A model generated the notes under the pieces. That model had not been told where the DNA came from, made no database searches, and was given only the letters and a program-made list of their open reading frames with translations. The translations under genes and the position numbers were made by a program. DNA of 64,000 nt from Anas platyrhynchos. Lineage: Eukaryota > Chordata > Aves > Anseriformes > Anatidae. Below, one piece after another: positions 48,454 through 60,088 of the stretch. The stretch spans positions 1,897,501 through 1,961,500 of the forward strand of contig NC_092616.1 of assembly GCF_047663525.1 (NCBI RefSeq), written 5' to 3'. The stretch's first letter is position 1; every line of letters starts with the position of its first letter.

Positions 48454-48515
48454 AGACTGAGGCTATCTGGGATGCTGTATCTGAGCAAATTCTGGAAGCG
48501 CTGAAGCAGGATAAG
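48454..48515 (+). pseudogene. Orphan HU1 first-half exon of a CCDC81-like gene, plus strand
   Basis: After a good acceptor (TTTTCCTTGCTTTCCAG) come two bases and 20 codons, TEAIWDAVSEQILEALKQDK, then a GTGGGC donor in phase 0. IWDAVSxxI is the hallmark start of the first CCDC81 HU domain (from memory). The exon at 45,285-45,132 on the other strand begins in phase 0 with AVQVAGLGTF, exactly what should follow. No HU1 second half occurs downstream on the plus strand, so the exon is orphaned by inversion/deletion. Confidence 0.68.
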
Positions 48516-48670
48516 GTGGGCTGGTGTCCTGGGCCCTGCAGAGCAATCCCTACCCGAGCCCTGAGACTGCCCAGGGTGCCCGGAGCAGCTTGCTGGCCAG
48601 CTGGGAGAGAAACCAAGGCCAGATCTGCTCTGCTTCTCAGGGGTTTGGCACACCCTAGGGCTTCACTCTT

Positions 48671-48764
48671 CCCTGCGGCCTGAGTGGAGAGGGCGAGCAG
48701 AGAGATGGGGGAATATCCTGGGTCCGTGCCTAGGATAATCAGTCCCAGGCCTAAGCCGTGTGCT
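48671..48764. repeat. Inverted partner of 45,520-45,613
   Basis: This is the reverse complement of the intron block upstream of the HU1 second-half exon. It is followed by a short palindrome-rich stretch of CCTAGGCCTAGG type (48,764-48,810). Confidence 0.88.
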
Positions 48765-48882
48765 TAGGCCTATGCCTAGGGAATCAGTCCCTAGGCCTAG
48801 GCATAGGGAATCAGTGTGTGCCAGCTGCGTTCACGTGCTAGGGCACTCAAGTAGTGCCCCAGCACATGAACCATGCCTTTCT

Positions 48883-49845
48883 GGACACCTAAGCACTACC
48901 TTCTCCCTCTCAGGCATCTTCCAAGGGCATTCCAGCACCTCACGGGAGATCCCAACTCTAGGTGGGTTCACCTGAACAATTTCCACTGTGAACCCATCTC
49001 CTGCTGATGCTCTAAGACATCGCCCAAAGGCATACAAGCATTTCTTGGAGGAACCCAGGAACCTCTATAGAGAACCCAAGCACCTCCTTGGAAGAATGAA
49101 ACACCTCCCTGGGGAACAGTAGAATAACCCCATGGGTGCCCAAGCTCCTGCATAGGTCACCCCAGAAGATCTTTCAAGAACCAAGGAATTCCCTCCATTG
49201 ATGAAGCACCTCTATGAAGAAATCCTATCCTGCCCCGGGTCAGAGAAACCTCCCTGGGTAAATCACGCAACGTCCTGGAGGAGCAAAGGATCTTCTTGGG
49301 TGTACAAGCATTTTCCCATGGTAGGCAAGCACCTCCCTGGGGACAACCAGCACCTGCCTCTGGGTCACTCATCCCCTTCCCTGTGGAACACAAGCATCTT
49401 GTCGGGACAACCAAGAACCTCCCAAAGCACTGAACAACACACTTAGTGCAGTCCAGCAACTCCCTGGAGCACACAACCTGCTCTCTGCTGGACCCAGGCA
49501 ACTCCGGAGGTTCCAAGTGACCCCAGAGGAATCAAGCACCTTCCTAGAGAGCCCAAGGATATTCCCAGGGCACACAAGCACCTCCCTGGGGCACATAAGC
49601 ATATCCCAGGGGCAGAAGAAAAGCCTCCCTGGAGCACACAAACCTCTGCCCTCCTAACAAAAGTTTCTGCCCCTGCCATACAACTCCTGCAGCACAGAAG
49701 CACCTCCCTGGAGCACCCAAGCACCTCCCTGGAGCACCCAAGAATCTCCCCACCGCACTCCTACATCTGAGTGGAGAACCCGAGCATCTCCTCGGGTCAT
49801 CAAAACACCACCTGGGGCACACAAACTTGCTGTCACCCCTTGGAT
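48883..49845. repeat. Inverted duplication block C, right arm
   Basis: Reverse complement of 39,403-40,366, consisting of the degenerate CTCCAGGGAGG-type minisatellite. The frames here mirror those of the left arm. Confidence 0.93.
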
Positions 49846-49935
49846 CCTGCGACACAGGCCCTGAGCCCGGCACAAGGATGGAGATAGTCCAGCAGCCAAA
49901 TGCCCCCATACACCTGGGGGGAGTGGGCAGTGCTG

Positions 49936-50742
49936 GACGTGGCTGACAAGAGAGGCTTCAGGTACAAAGGCCCTGGACCACCCTCCTGGTCTGTCCGTGC
50001 CAGCAGGGCACAGCCCTGCTGCCTCCCTCCTGCACCAGCCTGTCTTTGATCTCTGCCACGCGATCCAAAGCCAGCAGTGCCTGTCCTCCCTCTGCACGGT
50101 CGCATATCCCAGCTCGACACGGATGTTTCTCTCTACTGGGAAGCTTCCAGCCCAGCTCAGCTGCCCCCCAGCTCTCCCACCTCCCTGCCCTCTCCCCAGC
50201 CCAGCCCAGTAGCCTAGGCTGGGCTGGTCCCACGGCAGTGCCCATCGCAGGCTGCTGCAGGGCTCTGGGCACTGCCACCACAGCTCCAGTTCCCATTCAC
50301 TCCTGATCAACTCAGAATGGGTCTCAGACCAACATTTATTTGGTTAAAATACACAGAGATCCTGGCTCCTTGACTACAGAAATCCTGGGTCACACAGAAA
50401 GGGTGATACTCGTGCAGGAAGGAATGAAAAAGGGCGTTTTTGTGTAGGCAACAATATCACAAGGGCAGAAAGGAAAATTGAAGAAACAAACGCCATATGG
50501 AAAGGCAAGATGGCCTGTCATGAATAATACTTGGAGCCATCTGCAGAAGAAGGCAGACAGTCTGTGGCCACTGATAAACGCCCAGTCAGCAGTTTCCATA
50601 TTGAATCTTTGAGCTCCTGGTTTCTCATGCTGTAGATGAAGGGGTTCACTACTGGAGGCAGCACGGAGTACAGAACTGCCACTGCCAGGTTCAGAGATGG
50701 TGAGGAGATGGAGGGGAGCTTCAGGTAGGCAAAAATTCCAGT
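49936..50742. repeat. Inverted duplication block B, right arm
   Basis: Reverse complement of 36,339-37,149. The 90 bp between blocks C and B here replace about 2.25 kb of the left arm (CpG island, YY1/X-box array, LTR), so those were gained on the left or lost on the right. Confidence 0.9.
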
Positions 50743-50760
50743 ACATAGAAACAAGGAGAT
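50521..50760 (-). pseudogene. OR14-like C-terminal fragment, minus strand
   Basis: It encodes the end of TM6, the loop and TM7 (IFAYLKLPSISSPS, then VAVLYSVLPPVVNPFIYSMRNQEL), with a longer C-tail than its partner at 36.3 kb. Sequence upstream of HISLFLCTG is not OR-like. It is a broken receptor at the edge of block B. Confidence 0.85.
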
Positions 50761-50939
50761 ATGGGCCTGTCCACAGGCTGCAGGGGAACTTGTGCTCTGT
50801 ACCTGGAGCACCTCCTGCCTTCTTTCTGCACTGACCTTGGTGTCTGCAGGGCTGATTCTTACTTCTTTCTCTCCCAGCTGCTGTTGCCCAGCATGTTTGT
50901 TCCTTTTTAAATCTGTTCTCACAGAGGTGTGACCAGCAT

Positions 50940-51150
50940 TGATTATTGGCTTGGCTCTGGCCAGCAGCTGCTCTGGCCTGGAACAGGCTGGGCATGGTCA
51001 GCAGGTGGTGAGCAATTAGCATTGTGCATCACTTACTTCGTGCATTCTTCTATCATCATCATCATAATTATCGTCATCTTGCTTATTATTACTTTATTAT
51101 TATTTCCCTTCCTTTTCTGTCCTACCGAATTCTCTCTGCTTAACTAATCT
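50940..51150 (+). repeat. Diverged ERVL-type LTR fragment
   Basis: GGTGGTGAGCAATTAGCATTGTGCATCACTT and the following ATT-rich stretch match the LTR of the 18.7-kb ERV in the same orientation at lower identity. Ends are not defined. Confidence 0.7.
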
Positions 51151-51180
51151 GCTGTCCTTCTATGATGAGATGACTAGCTG

Positions 51181-52349
51181 AACAGATGAGGGGAGAGCAG
51201 TGGATGTGGTCCACATGGACTTCAGCAAGGCTTTTGACACTGTCACCCATAACACCCTCATAGGAAAGCTCAGGAAATGCAGGCTAGATGAGTGGACAGT
51301 GGGGAGGATGGACAGTTGCCTGGATGGCAGAGCTTGGAGGGCTGTGCTCAGTGCTGTAGGGTCTAGCTGGAGGCCTGTAACTAGTGGTGTCCCCTGGGGA
51401 TTCATACTGGGTCCAGTCTTGTTCAACTTATTCATCAATTATGGACCCGGATGATGGAACAGAGTACACCCTCAGCAAGTTTGCTGACGACACAAAGCTG
51501 GGAGTGGCTGATACCCCAGAGGGCTGTGCTGCCATTCAGAGGGACCTCAACATGCTGGAGGGCTGGGCCAAGAGGAACCTCATGAAGTTCAACATGGGCA
51601 AGTGCAGGGTCCTGCTCCTAGGGTGGAATAACCCCAAGCACCAGTGCAGGCTGTGGGGTGACCTTCTGGAGAGCAGCTCTGCAGAAAGGGACCTGGGAGT
51701 CCTGGGGGAAAGCAGGCTGAGCACGAGCCAGCAGTGTGCCCTTGTGGCCAAGAAGGCCAACAGGATTCTGGGGTGCATTCCTAAGAGTGCTGCCAGGAGG
51801 CCAAGGGAAGTGATCCTCCCCCTCTACTCAGCCCTGGTGAGGCCGCACCTGCAGTCCTGTGTCCAGTTCTGGACTCTCCAGTACAAGAGGGAAATGGAAC
51901 TACTGGAGCAAGTCCAGAGGAAGGCTGCAAAGATCATTATGGGATTGGAGCACCTGTCATACAAGGACAGGCTGAGAGAACTATTTTGCCTGGAAAAGAG
52001 AAGACTGCGAGGGGATCTTACCAATGGGCACAATTATTTGAGGGAAGGGAGTCAAAAGGATGGGACCAGACTCTTTTCAGTGGTGCCCAGCAACAGGACA
52101 ATAGGTACACACTGACACACAGGAAGTTTCGGCTGAATATGAGAGGACACTTCTTTACTGTAAGGGTGACAGAGCGCTGGAACAGGTTGCCCAAAGAGGT
52201 TGTGGAGTCTTCTTCTCTGGAAATATTCAAAGCCCACCTGGATGTGATCCTGTGCAACATCTGCTAGGTGACCCTGCTTGACAGGGGTGGTTGCACTAGA
52301 TGATCTCCAAAGATCCTTTCCAACCTCAACCATTGTGTGACTCTGTAAT
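51181..52349 (+). mobile_element. CR1 LINE, 5'-truncated, RT remnant
   Basis: The plus strand encodes [12 protein letters not shown] (RT motif A), then [14 protein letters not shown], a frameshift near 51,450, SKFADDTKL (motif C), and the CR1 C-terminal region ([15 protein letters not shown]). It ends near 52,349 with the CR1 3' region but without neat 8-bp repeats. It is older than the 30.8-kb copy, judging by frameshifts. Confidence 0.92.
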
Positions 52350-52605
52350 ATAACGCTTACAACAATTTTTTAACATGGTCAGATCTATCATTATCTCTAC
52401 TATTCAGTCCCCATGCTGGGCTCCAAAAGGAGTGTTGGATTTAACCCGTCAGACAGCTCAGCACCACTCCACAACTATTCCACCCCCGCCAGGGGGATGG
52501 GAAAGACAATCATGAGAAAAAAAAAAAGAAAAAAAAAAAAGAATATCTTATAGATTGTGATAAAGTTTAATGGGACAGAAAATTAAGCAAAATAATAGTA
52601 TGAGG
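52350..52605 (-). repeat. ERVL-type leader, PBS and LTR end, inverted
   Basis: Read on the minus strand, the order is an ATT/CATTAAAC poly(A) region, ...GGGTTAAATCCAACA (LTR end, at 52,433), a PBS-like TGGAGCCCAGCATGGGG, and a leader with AGATCTGACCA. This is the same order as 19,160-19,350. Two poly-A runs on the plus strand (52,519-52,540) interrupt it. Confidence 0.75.
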
Positions 52606-53640
52606 CCCACTGTTGAGCAAGCTGTCTCCCTGCAGCCCATGGGTCCCACAGCAGAGCAGATCTCCATGCTGCAGCCTGTAGAGCAGCCCATGGTAGATGC
52701 CTGAAGGAGGCTGCGGCCCATGGAGAGCCCACCCAGGAGCAGAGGATCAAGGGGAAGCTGCTGCCTGTGGGGGACCTGTGTTGGAGCAGTTTGCTCCCGA
52801 TGGATGTACACAGTGGTATGGACCTATATTGGAGCAGATCTTGAAGAACTGCTGCCTCTGAGAAGTCCAGGCAGGACCAATTTGGGAAGAACGGCATCCT
52901 TTGGGAGAGACCCCACACTGGAGTATGGGCAGAGAGTGACGCTGAAGGAGTGGCAGAGACAAAGCATCACGGGCTGACTGCAGTCCCCATTCCTAGTTCC
53001 CCCGTGCTGCTCAGGTGGATGAGGAATAAGATGGTGGGTGGGGAGGAAAGTGTTTTTAGTTTGCTTGTAGTTTCTTACTATTCTAGTCTGTTTAATCAAT
53101 CATAGAATATCCCAAGTTGGAAGGGATGCACAAGGATCATCAAGTCCAACTCCTGGCTCCACACAGGTCTACACAAAATTCAGACCATATGACAGGGAAC
53201 ATAGTCCAAACACTTCTTAAACTCTGACAGGATTGGTGCTGTGACTACATCCCTGTGGAGCCTGTTCCAGTGCATGACCACCCTCTCGGTGAAGAACCTC
53301 TTCCTGATACACAACCTGAATCTCCCCTGTCGCAGCTTGACTCCATTCCATCAGGTCCAATCACTGGTCACCAGAGAGAAGAGATCGGCGCCTGCCCCTC
53401 CACTCCCTCTCGTAAGGAAACACAGAAAGTGTTAATTACATTCAATAAATTATCTTAATCTCCCTACACTGAGTCTGCTTTACCCGTGACTGCAATTGAG
53501 TGCTCCACCTGTCCCTTAAATCAACCCTAGAGCATTTTCCCATTTTGTTTTATTCATTTGTTCCTTTGAAGAGGGGGAGTGAAAGAGCAGTGTTGCAGAG
53601 TTCAGCTGCCCACCAGTGTGAAACTACCATACTGTACAGC
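52606..53640 (+). repeat. LTR with GGAGCAG repeats, interrupted by CR1
   Basis: It contains GTTGGAGCAGTTTGCTCC, TTGAAGAACTGCTGCCT, a GAATAAGATGGTGGGTGGGG stretch, TTCAATAAATTATCT and a U5-like end with GAGGGGGAGTGAAAGAG. It is collinear with the complete LTR at 60,861-61,876 but lacks the first part. Confidence 0.75.
53098..53420 (-). mobile_element. CR1 fragment nested in the LTR
   Basis: A reversed CR1 3' end (CATAGAATATCCCAAGTTGG...) splits the surrounding LTR, which resumes with its AATAAA region. Confidence 0.88.
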
Positions 53641-53954
53641 TCTGTTATTGGCACAAGCTATGCATGGAAATGAAAAATTTCAGTCAGTGCATTGGGGAGA
53701 TTCTGTTTTAATACAAAAAAAAAAAGAAAAGAGGGAGGCAGTGCTCACATATAGGCAGACAAAAAAAATCACGTAGAGCAGTTTCATTCCTGAATGGACA
53801 CTGTATAAATCAAAAACAGTTTTCTAAGAAAGTAATGAATGTAAATGATACTGAAGATAAAAGTAACAATAATGATAATGAAACAGGTATCCAGGAAATC
53901 ACTTTAGGGGAAAGAGGGGAAATTTCTCAATATATTCAAACATCCATGAAGATA

Positions 53955-54575
53955 CTTTTCTAATAGCACCTCTGAGCTCCTGGTTCTTCATGCTGTAGAT
54001 GAGAGGGTTCACTACTGGAGGCACCACTGAGTACAGAACTGCCACCACCAGGTTTCAGGGATGGGGAAGAGATGGAGGGGGGCTTCAGGTAGGCAAATAT
54101 GAGAGTGCTGAGGAACAGGGAGACCACGAACAGGTGAGGGACACATGTGGAAAGGGCTTTGTACTGTCCCCGCTCAGAGGGCATCCTCAGCACAGCCCTG
54201 AAGATCTGCACATAGGAGAGAACAATGAAAACAAAACATCCAAACCCCAAAAAAGCACTGAACATAAGAAATCCAACTTCCCTGAGGTAGGAGTCTGTGC
54301 AGGAGAGCTTGAGGATTGAGGGGATTTCACAGAAGAACTGGTCCACAGCATTGCCTTGGCAGAGGGGCAGGGAAAATGTATTGGCAGTGTGCAGCAGAGC
54401 ATAGAGAACCCCACTGCCCCAGGCAGCTGCTGCCATCTGGGCACAAGCTCTCCTGCCCAGGAGGGTCCCATAGTGCAGGGGCTTGCAGATGGCAATGTAG
54501 CGGTCATAGGACATAACGGTGAGAATAGAGAGCTCTGCTGATATCAAGAAGACAAAGAAAAAGGGAGCTTTCAAG
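53955..54575 (-). pseudogene. OR14-like pseudogene, 5'-truncated and frameshifted
   Basis: The frame begins in TM3 (AELSILTVMSYDRYIAICKP) and continues through TM4-TM6, with the ECL2 cysteines and KALSTCVPHLFVVSLFLSTL. An extra A in the codons around 54,052 then shifts the frame, so TM7 (NPxIYSM-NQEL) is read in another frame. TM1, TM2 and the start are missing: sequence upstream of 54,562 is duplication block A. It lies minus, like the intact receptor 8 kb away, and is clearly non-functional. Confidence 0.92.
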
Positions 54576-56169
54576 ATGGAAAAAACAAAAAAAAAAACCA
54601 AAAAAAAAAACAATGACAAGTTAATACTGGCTTCCCAGAGTGAAATCTACTCCATTTCTCCTTGAACCCCTCCCTGCCACACTCCCTCACTTGTCATTCA
54701 GCCTCATAAGCTATATTTAATGAGTTTGAATATGATACTTAAGTATTCGGGACCTGTGCATATTGGGTCAGGAGGAAGCAGTCTTGTCCCTGTGCATTGG
54801 GTACATCAGAACATGGCAGAGGCTCCAAGTTATATTTTCAGAATTTGTCAGATGAAATCAATGCAGAAGGGCATACGGGGTGGTGTCCTAACAGGCCTAA
54901 AGAATGTGGAGGGCTGAGAGGACTTCTAGGAATTTTTGTTTTTTTCCTACACAACCTCATCATGCCCAAGGAATGTCCTCTGAAGTCAGAAGTCCTGAGG
55001 ATTTCTGCTGCACCCACAGTGAATGGCTGTGAGACCTGAGAGGCAAAGGGATTCCCTTTAGCTCAGAGCAGGGTGAGGGGAGCTGGTTGGGCTTGTTCCC
55101 AATGGCCGTGATCTTGCAGCTTTTGTTAATGGAGGGCAATCACATTTATGGCACCCTGAAAAGAAGGCAGACACTGCTGAGAGCAGAGGAACCCACTGCC
55201 AATCTCTCAGTGCGCAGCCTTTCTCAAGGTACCTAAGCAAGGTCTCAGCACCACATGTCTTGCCAAGGACACTTATCATTTATTTCACCAACCCAACAGC
55301 ATGTCCTCACATGCAGCATATCTCTGCTTCTTCCTGGGGCATTCACATAACACAGAGATACTACGGAAAAGATTTCTATCCTGCAGGGCAGCTCACAACT
55401 TGGAAGGCCATCCCAGGGAGACAGACAAGTGTCCTAATGATGGTGTCTCATTAAGGGAAAGTCAGCTCATTCCCCAGCCTCACAGAATGCACTGCCCACA
55501 GCCCCAGGCTGCTGCTCTCAGCCCCCCTGCACCACAGAGGGAAATGGGCACGTGGCTGGAGAGATGCACCTCTGCTCTGCTGGAACTGTGGCTGCAGAGG
55601 ACGTGCTTCATGCCCTGGACCCACAACAGTGACTGCAGGGGCTTTCCTGTGTGGGACAGGAGGCAAGAGGGCTTGCTCAGAGGAAGGGGGCTGCAATGTA
55701 GGGAATAATACAGACTTTTCTGAGAAGTTCTCCCTCTGACTACAAATCCGGTTTTTCTTTCTTCTCATTCCCTAACCATATTTCTTCTGCCTGAAGATTT
55801 TATAACTGGGGGATGTTTCCATGTCCCATGGTCTTTTCCCCACCTGTGTTCAGAGCCCTCCTGCCAACCTCTTTGCCCTTCAGAAACCAGCAGTTCCCAG
55901 AGCACTGCCTAGGTGCATATCCATCTTTGCAGATAGAAAACAGCCTGTCAGAAAGCCCTGACAGGTACAGCAAAGTTGCCAATGAAGCTGGCCATAAACA
56001 AAGGAGAGGCTGTAGGCAATTTATAAGCCTTCTTACAAGCCCACTGATCATCAAAGGAACAGTTCAGGAATCTTAGAGATGTGTTGGAACTTGACAGTTC
56101 CTTTTCCATTTCTTTCTGCAACCTCACCCAATCCTGCAAGTGCTGGAAAGGGAAAAGGAAGCAGAAAAT
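54562..56169. repeat. Inverted duplication block A, right arm
   Basis: Reverse complement of 33,975-35,574 at very high identity. Its low-coordinate end lies inside the OR pseudogene. Confidence 0.93.
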
Positions 56170-56318
56170 ACCTGACTTGACTGTCCTCATGGAATAAATA
56201 AATAAATAAAAGGGGAAATACCCTTTGGGTGTGCTGTGTATCTGTGAGCAGGCTGCCCCAGGTAACAGCCTCCCACCAGCAGCAGGACCCTGCCCTGCCG
56301 GGGGGCTCCTTCCACCCG

Positions 56319-56885
56319 CAGCTTCTCCCCGCAGCGCCCTGGGCAGCTCCCCGGGCAGGCTGAGTGCTGAGCCTGGCAGGCGGCAGAGGCCCTGCCCCGG
56401 CACACAGCCCCTGGGCCACAGCAGGGACCCTGCTCTGCACCACAGCCCTGGACACCCCTGCCTGCACCCCCGGCTTCTCCTGCCTCCACGAACTGCGGCT
56501 GCATTGCCCTCCAGCCAGAGACTTACCGGGTGCAGGGCTGGGAAGTCTTCTCCCCCAGTGAGCTCTGGGCATGCTGCCACTTCTGCCTGCCTTTAAGCAC
56601 TGTGTCTCTGCAGGCAGTGCCCCCAGCCCTGCTGCGCTGTGCAGAGGAGCTACTCCTGGGCAGAGCTGTCTCTCTGCAGTGCTGCCCGCTTGCCAGGAGC
56701 TCCCCTTGGGCCCAGGAGCCCGGCCCAGCTCAGCAGCAGAGGCCCAGCCCAAGGCCTCCCTTGCTCTGCCCCCCACCAGGCTCCCTGCACATAGGGCTAC
56801 AGGGGAACCTGCTGGCAAACAGCCTGAAGGAATCCCTGGGCACACACACTTCTTAACAGCAGGCTCATTTCTCTGAGCAGAAAAC
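56319..56885. repeat. Segmental duplication block D, right copy (direct)
   Basis: Same orientation as 31,858-32,425. It has about 25 extra bases (CACGAACTGCGGCTGCATTG) in the middle. On the minus strand the same possible donor (CACCCG|GTAAGT) is present. Product unknown. Confidence 0.85.
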
Positions 56886-58607
56886 CAATTGAGTGTAACA
56901 ATCACATCTTCTCTGAGAATTAGTTTGTCATGGACATGTCCAAATGGCCTCATCCAACACCAGCAAGGTCTGTCTGCCTTTTATGCCCTGACACAAGACT
57001 CTGCCTGGGTAGAAGAGGTGCTGGGTGGGAATAAAATCACTGGTGCTTTGCAAACTACATCCCTATAGTGCATGGGACAGTAGGGCTTTCATTGAAGAAA
57101 TCTTGGTTGTGACCAGGATGTTCTGGTTCATTATGATCCCAGGAGAAAGGCACAAGGCACTCTACATCTTGTGTGAGGATAGTTGGCACATTGCACACCC
57201 CCTCGCACTGCATTGACTGTGGCTCCACAAGTCAGATGGGTGATGGAACACCTCATTGCTGTGCTGACACATCTGTGGCAGGATGGTCAGGGTCATTTTT
57301 GGAACTGTGCCTGAATCCCCCATCCCTAGGGAGCCTGAACACTATAGCAGGAACAGGATGAACAGGTGGAGAAATGTGGGGAAATACCACAGTGCTCACT
57401 CTGAGGAAGACAAAGAGTCAGAGAAAACCCTCAGAGCACCTCACCCAGCTGTGCAGAGCCCCCAGGGATGGGCACAGCTGGCCAGTCACTGGCAACCCCT
57501 CTGTCATGCAAGAGGCAAGGGAAGCATGCCCACAGAGATGCACCTCTTCTCTTCTGGGGCTTTGGTTGCAGACATGGCAGCTCATGCCCCGGACACCATG
57601 ACCAGGTTGACATGACCCAGCAGTGTGCACTGGCAGCATAGACACAGGACCACGTGTATCTCTGTGCAGAACAGTCAAGGGCGGTAGTCCGGCCTTCAGA
57701 ATACCACAATCCTCCAGAAATGAGAGACTTGGTCAAGCTACAAGAGAGAGCCCAGACTGGTGCAGAAGAGGAGTTCAGGCACCGTGAGGGGCTGCTGCAT
57801 CCCAGGTGCCTTAATGCCCATCTTTTGAAAAAAGCCCAGCCCCAGGACAAGCCTCAAAACCAACCCTCCTGGAAGGGTTCCCAACAGAAGAAACATGTTG
57901 GAGCAGGGGGACAACGGTTCCTTCTGCATTGCTCCATTTCCTATATTCCATGGCCTTTGTCACCATTTGGAGATGTTCCTCGTAAATTTGTCAGGATCCT
58001 GTGGAAAAGAATTGGGCAGAAGGGAAGTGACTGTTTCTCAGGACAAGAAGGGAAATCTGTCGTCTCTCTCCTAGGCTGTGCCATCTCCATGCTGCTGACC
58101 TCATAGGCCTTCAAATGACTTGGGCTGATGTCACAGGGGGTGCACTGCATCACCAGGATATCGTCACTGGAGCAGCGGCAGTGCCGGCACTTCCCTGCAA
58201 GGCCTGGTCCCTGCTGGGCACTGCTTGGGTGCTCCCCAGCGCTGTCCTTCTGTGGCCAGGAGTGGGGTCAGCAGGCAGCAAGCTTGCACTGGGCGACCCT
58301 CACTGAAAGACGGAGGAGCAGGGGCACCTTGCAGAGGAGCTGTGGTTGAGGAGCCAGGGTGGGCATCCCTTGTCCTGAGCTGAGGGCCAGCAGCAAGCTA
58401 GATGGAGGGCTGCTGGAGGATGACCATTGCCTCTGACATGACTTCCATGTTCCAGGTGCTCCTGCAGCTCTCCTCCAAAGGTGAGGGTGTCAGGAGCCCC
58501 TTTCCAAGATGTGTCAAAGGGGTTGACAGCTGTCCAAAGCTGCAATTTCTGGGCTTTGGGGGGAGGCTGGACAAAGCTGGTGTCTGCTGCAAGAGCCCTG
58601 CCTGAGT
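56886..58607. other. No gene identified
   Basis: There are several medium frames on both strands, up to 150 codons (57,654-58,106 plus), but none has recognisable domains, splice support or a duplicate that preserves it. I can assign no repeat family. Confidence 0.5.
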
Positions 58608-58850
58608 GTCCCACTGGGCTCAGTGGACAATGTGGCAGCCAGGACTCCTGGGTCCTGATGCTAGGGCTGTCCTCAGCCCCAGGGCTCCTCTGGGCATGGC
58701 TCAGCCTCCTCGTGATGGGGACAATCCAGGGCCACGTTTCCCTGGGAGCTGCTGCCTCTTTGGGTTCTGCAGTCTCTGGGAGGAAGGACGTCTGGTGTCC
58801 CAGAGACTGGTGTGGCCTGCAGCTCCCACAGGCCTCTCAGGAATGTGCCA
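58608..58850 (+). repeat. Duplicated block E, right copy
   Basis: Matches 48,086-48,320. The HU1 exon that follows the left copy is absent here; homology stops at CTCAGGAATGT. Confidence 0.85.
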
Positions 58851-59159
58851 GAAAAGCCTCTGTTGGAAATCAAACCTTCCCCTTGTCCTCCTGTCCTTCA
58901 GGGGAACCTCTGCTCCTTGTCTTCTGTGCAGCCAGGCTGGCAGAGCATGTCCTGGATGCTGAGATGCCATCCCTGCACGGCCACAGCTCTGGTGCTGAAC
59001 ACTTCCCGTGCCCATACTGTGGCAGATTTACCCTGCTATGCAGGTGGGCTCCTCCACCACTATTCCCTCCCTCCCCCTTCAAATAGAAAAAAGGGAAGTA
59101 GTTTTTTTTTGAGAGGTTATTTGGGGTCCCAGGATTTGGAGTTTTCTTCAGTGATAGCT

Positions 59160-59556
59160 CTCCGTGTGCTGTAGCTTCCTCCAGGCCATATCCACCTACT
59201 CCACTGGGAACTCCTACACAGGCTGCAGCATCAAGATCTGCTCCACCATGGGACCCATGGGCTGCAGGGGAACAGCCCACTCCACCAGGGGCATCTCCAT
59301 GGGCTTCAGGGGAACTTCTGGTGTCTGTAGTTTTGTTTGGTGTCAGAATTATGTTGGATAGCACATTACAAACTGTGAGTGTTCCTTGTGGTACTGTTTA
59401 CCATCTCTGGGGGCTGGTTTTAGGTTATTGTTTACTGTCCTGTGTAACACTGTCTTATGGTATGATAAAATTATTGGATGTGAGACTGATCTGGTAGTTG
59501 TACTCAGCATTGCTGTCACCACTGTACTTCAGGAACCATCTATGAGAAACTATTTT
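59160..59556 (+). repeat. ERVL/LTR-derived fragments
   Basis: 59,190-59,320 contains CCCATGGGCTGCAGGGGAACAG, typical of the GGAGCAG-type LTR in reverse. 59,370-59,556 aligns with the leader of the 18.7-kb ERV (19,485-19,640), including CTCTGGG..CTGGTTT and TATGATAA. Boundaries are approximate. Confidence 0.55.
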
Positions 59557-60088
59557 GCTCTTGTGAGGCCCCACTTGGAGAACTACATCCATGGCTGGGG
59601 ACCCCAGTACAAAAAGAATGTTGAACTGTTAGAATGGGTCCACAGAAGAGCCACGAAGTTGTTCAGTAGGCTGGAAAACCTCTCCTATGAAGTAACGCTG
59701 AGAGAGCTGGGAATGCTGAGCCTGAAGAAGGGAAGGCTCAGGGGTGACCTCACGGCAGCTTTTCAATTTTTAAAGGGAGCAATAAAAAAGATGGAGAGTG
59801 ACCTTCTCCTCATGCAGCCAATGAGAGGGCAAAGAAGGTTGATACTAGACTAAAAGTGGGAGATTTAAAGTAGAGATTAGGAGGAAATTCTTCATGGCGA
59901 GGCACTGGAACAGGTTGCCCAGAGAAGTTGTGGATGCCCCATCCCTGGAGGTGTTCATGACCAGCTTGCATGAGGCCCTGAGCAACCTGTTCTAGTGGAT
60001 GGCATCCCTGCCCATGGCAGGAGGGTTGGAACTAGGTGTTCTTTAAAGTCCCTTCCAACCCAAGCCATTCTATGATTCTGTGATTCTC
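59557..60088 (+). mobile_element. CR1 LINE 3' fragment
   Basis: The plus strand begins inside the RT C-terminal region ([20 protein letters not shown]), continues to the [13 protein letters not shown] region in another frame, and ends CATTCTATGATTCTGTGATTC. It is 5'-truncated and frameshifted. Confidence 0.92.

Noticed and set aside
57654..58106. 150-codon plus frame
   Set aside because: No recognisable domain, promoter or splice site, and no conserved duplicate.
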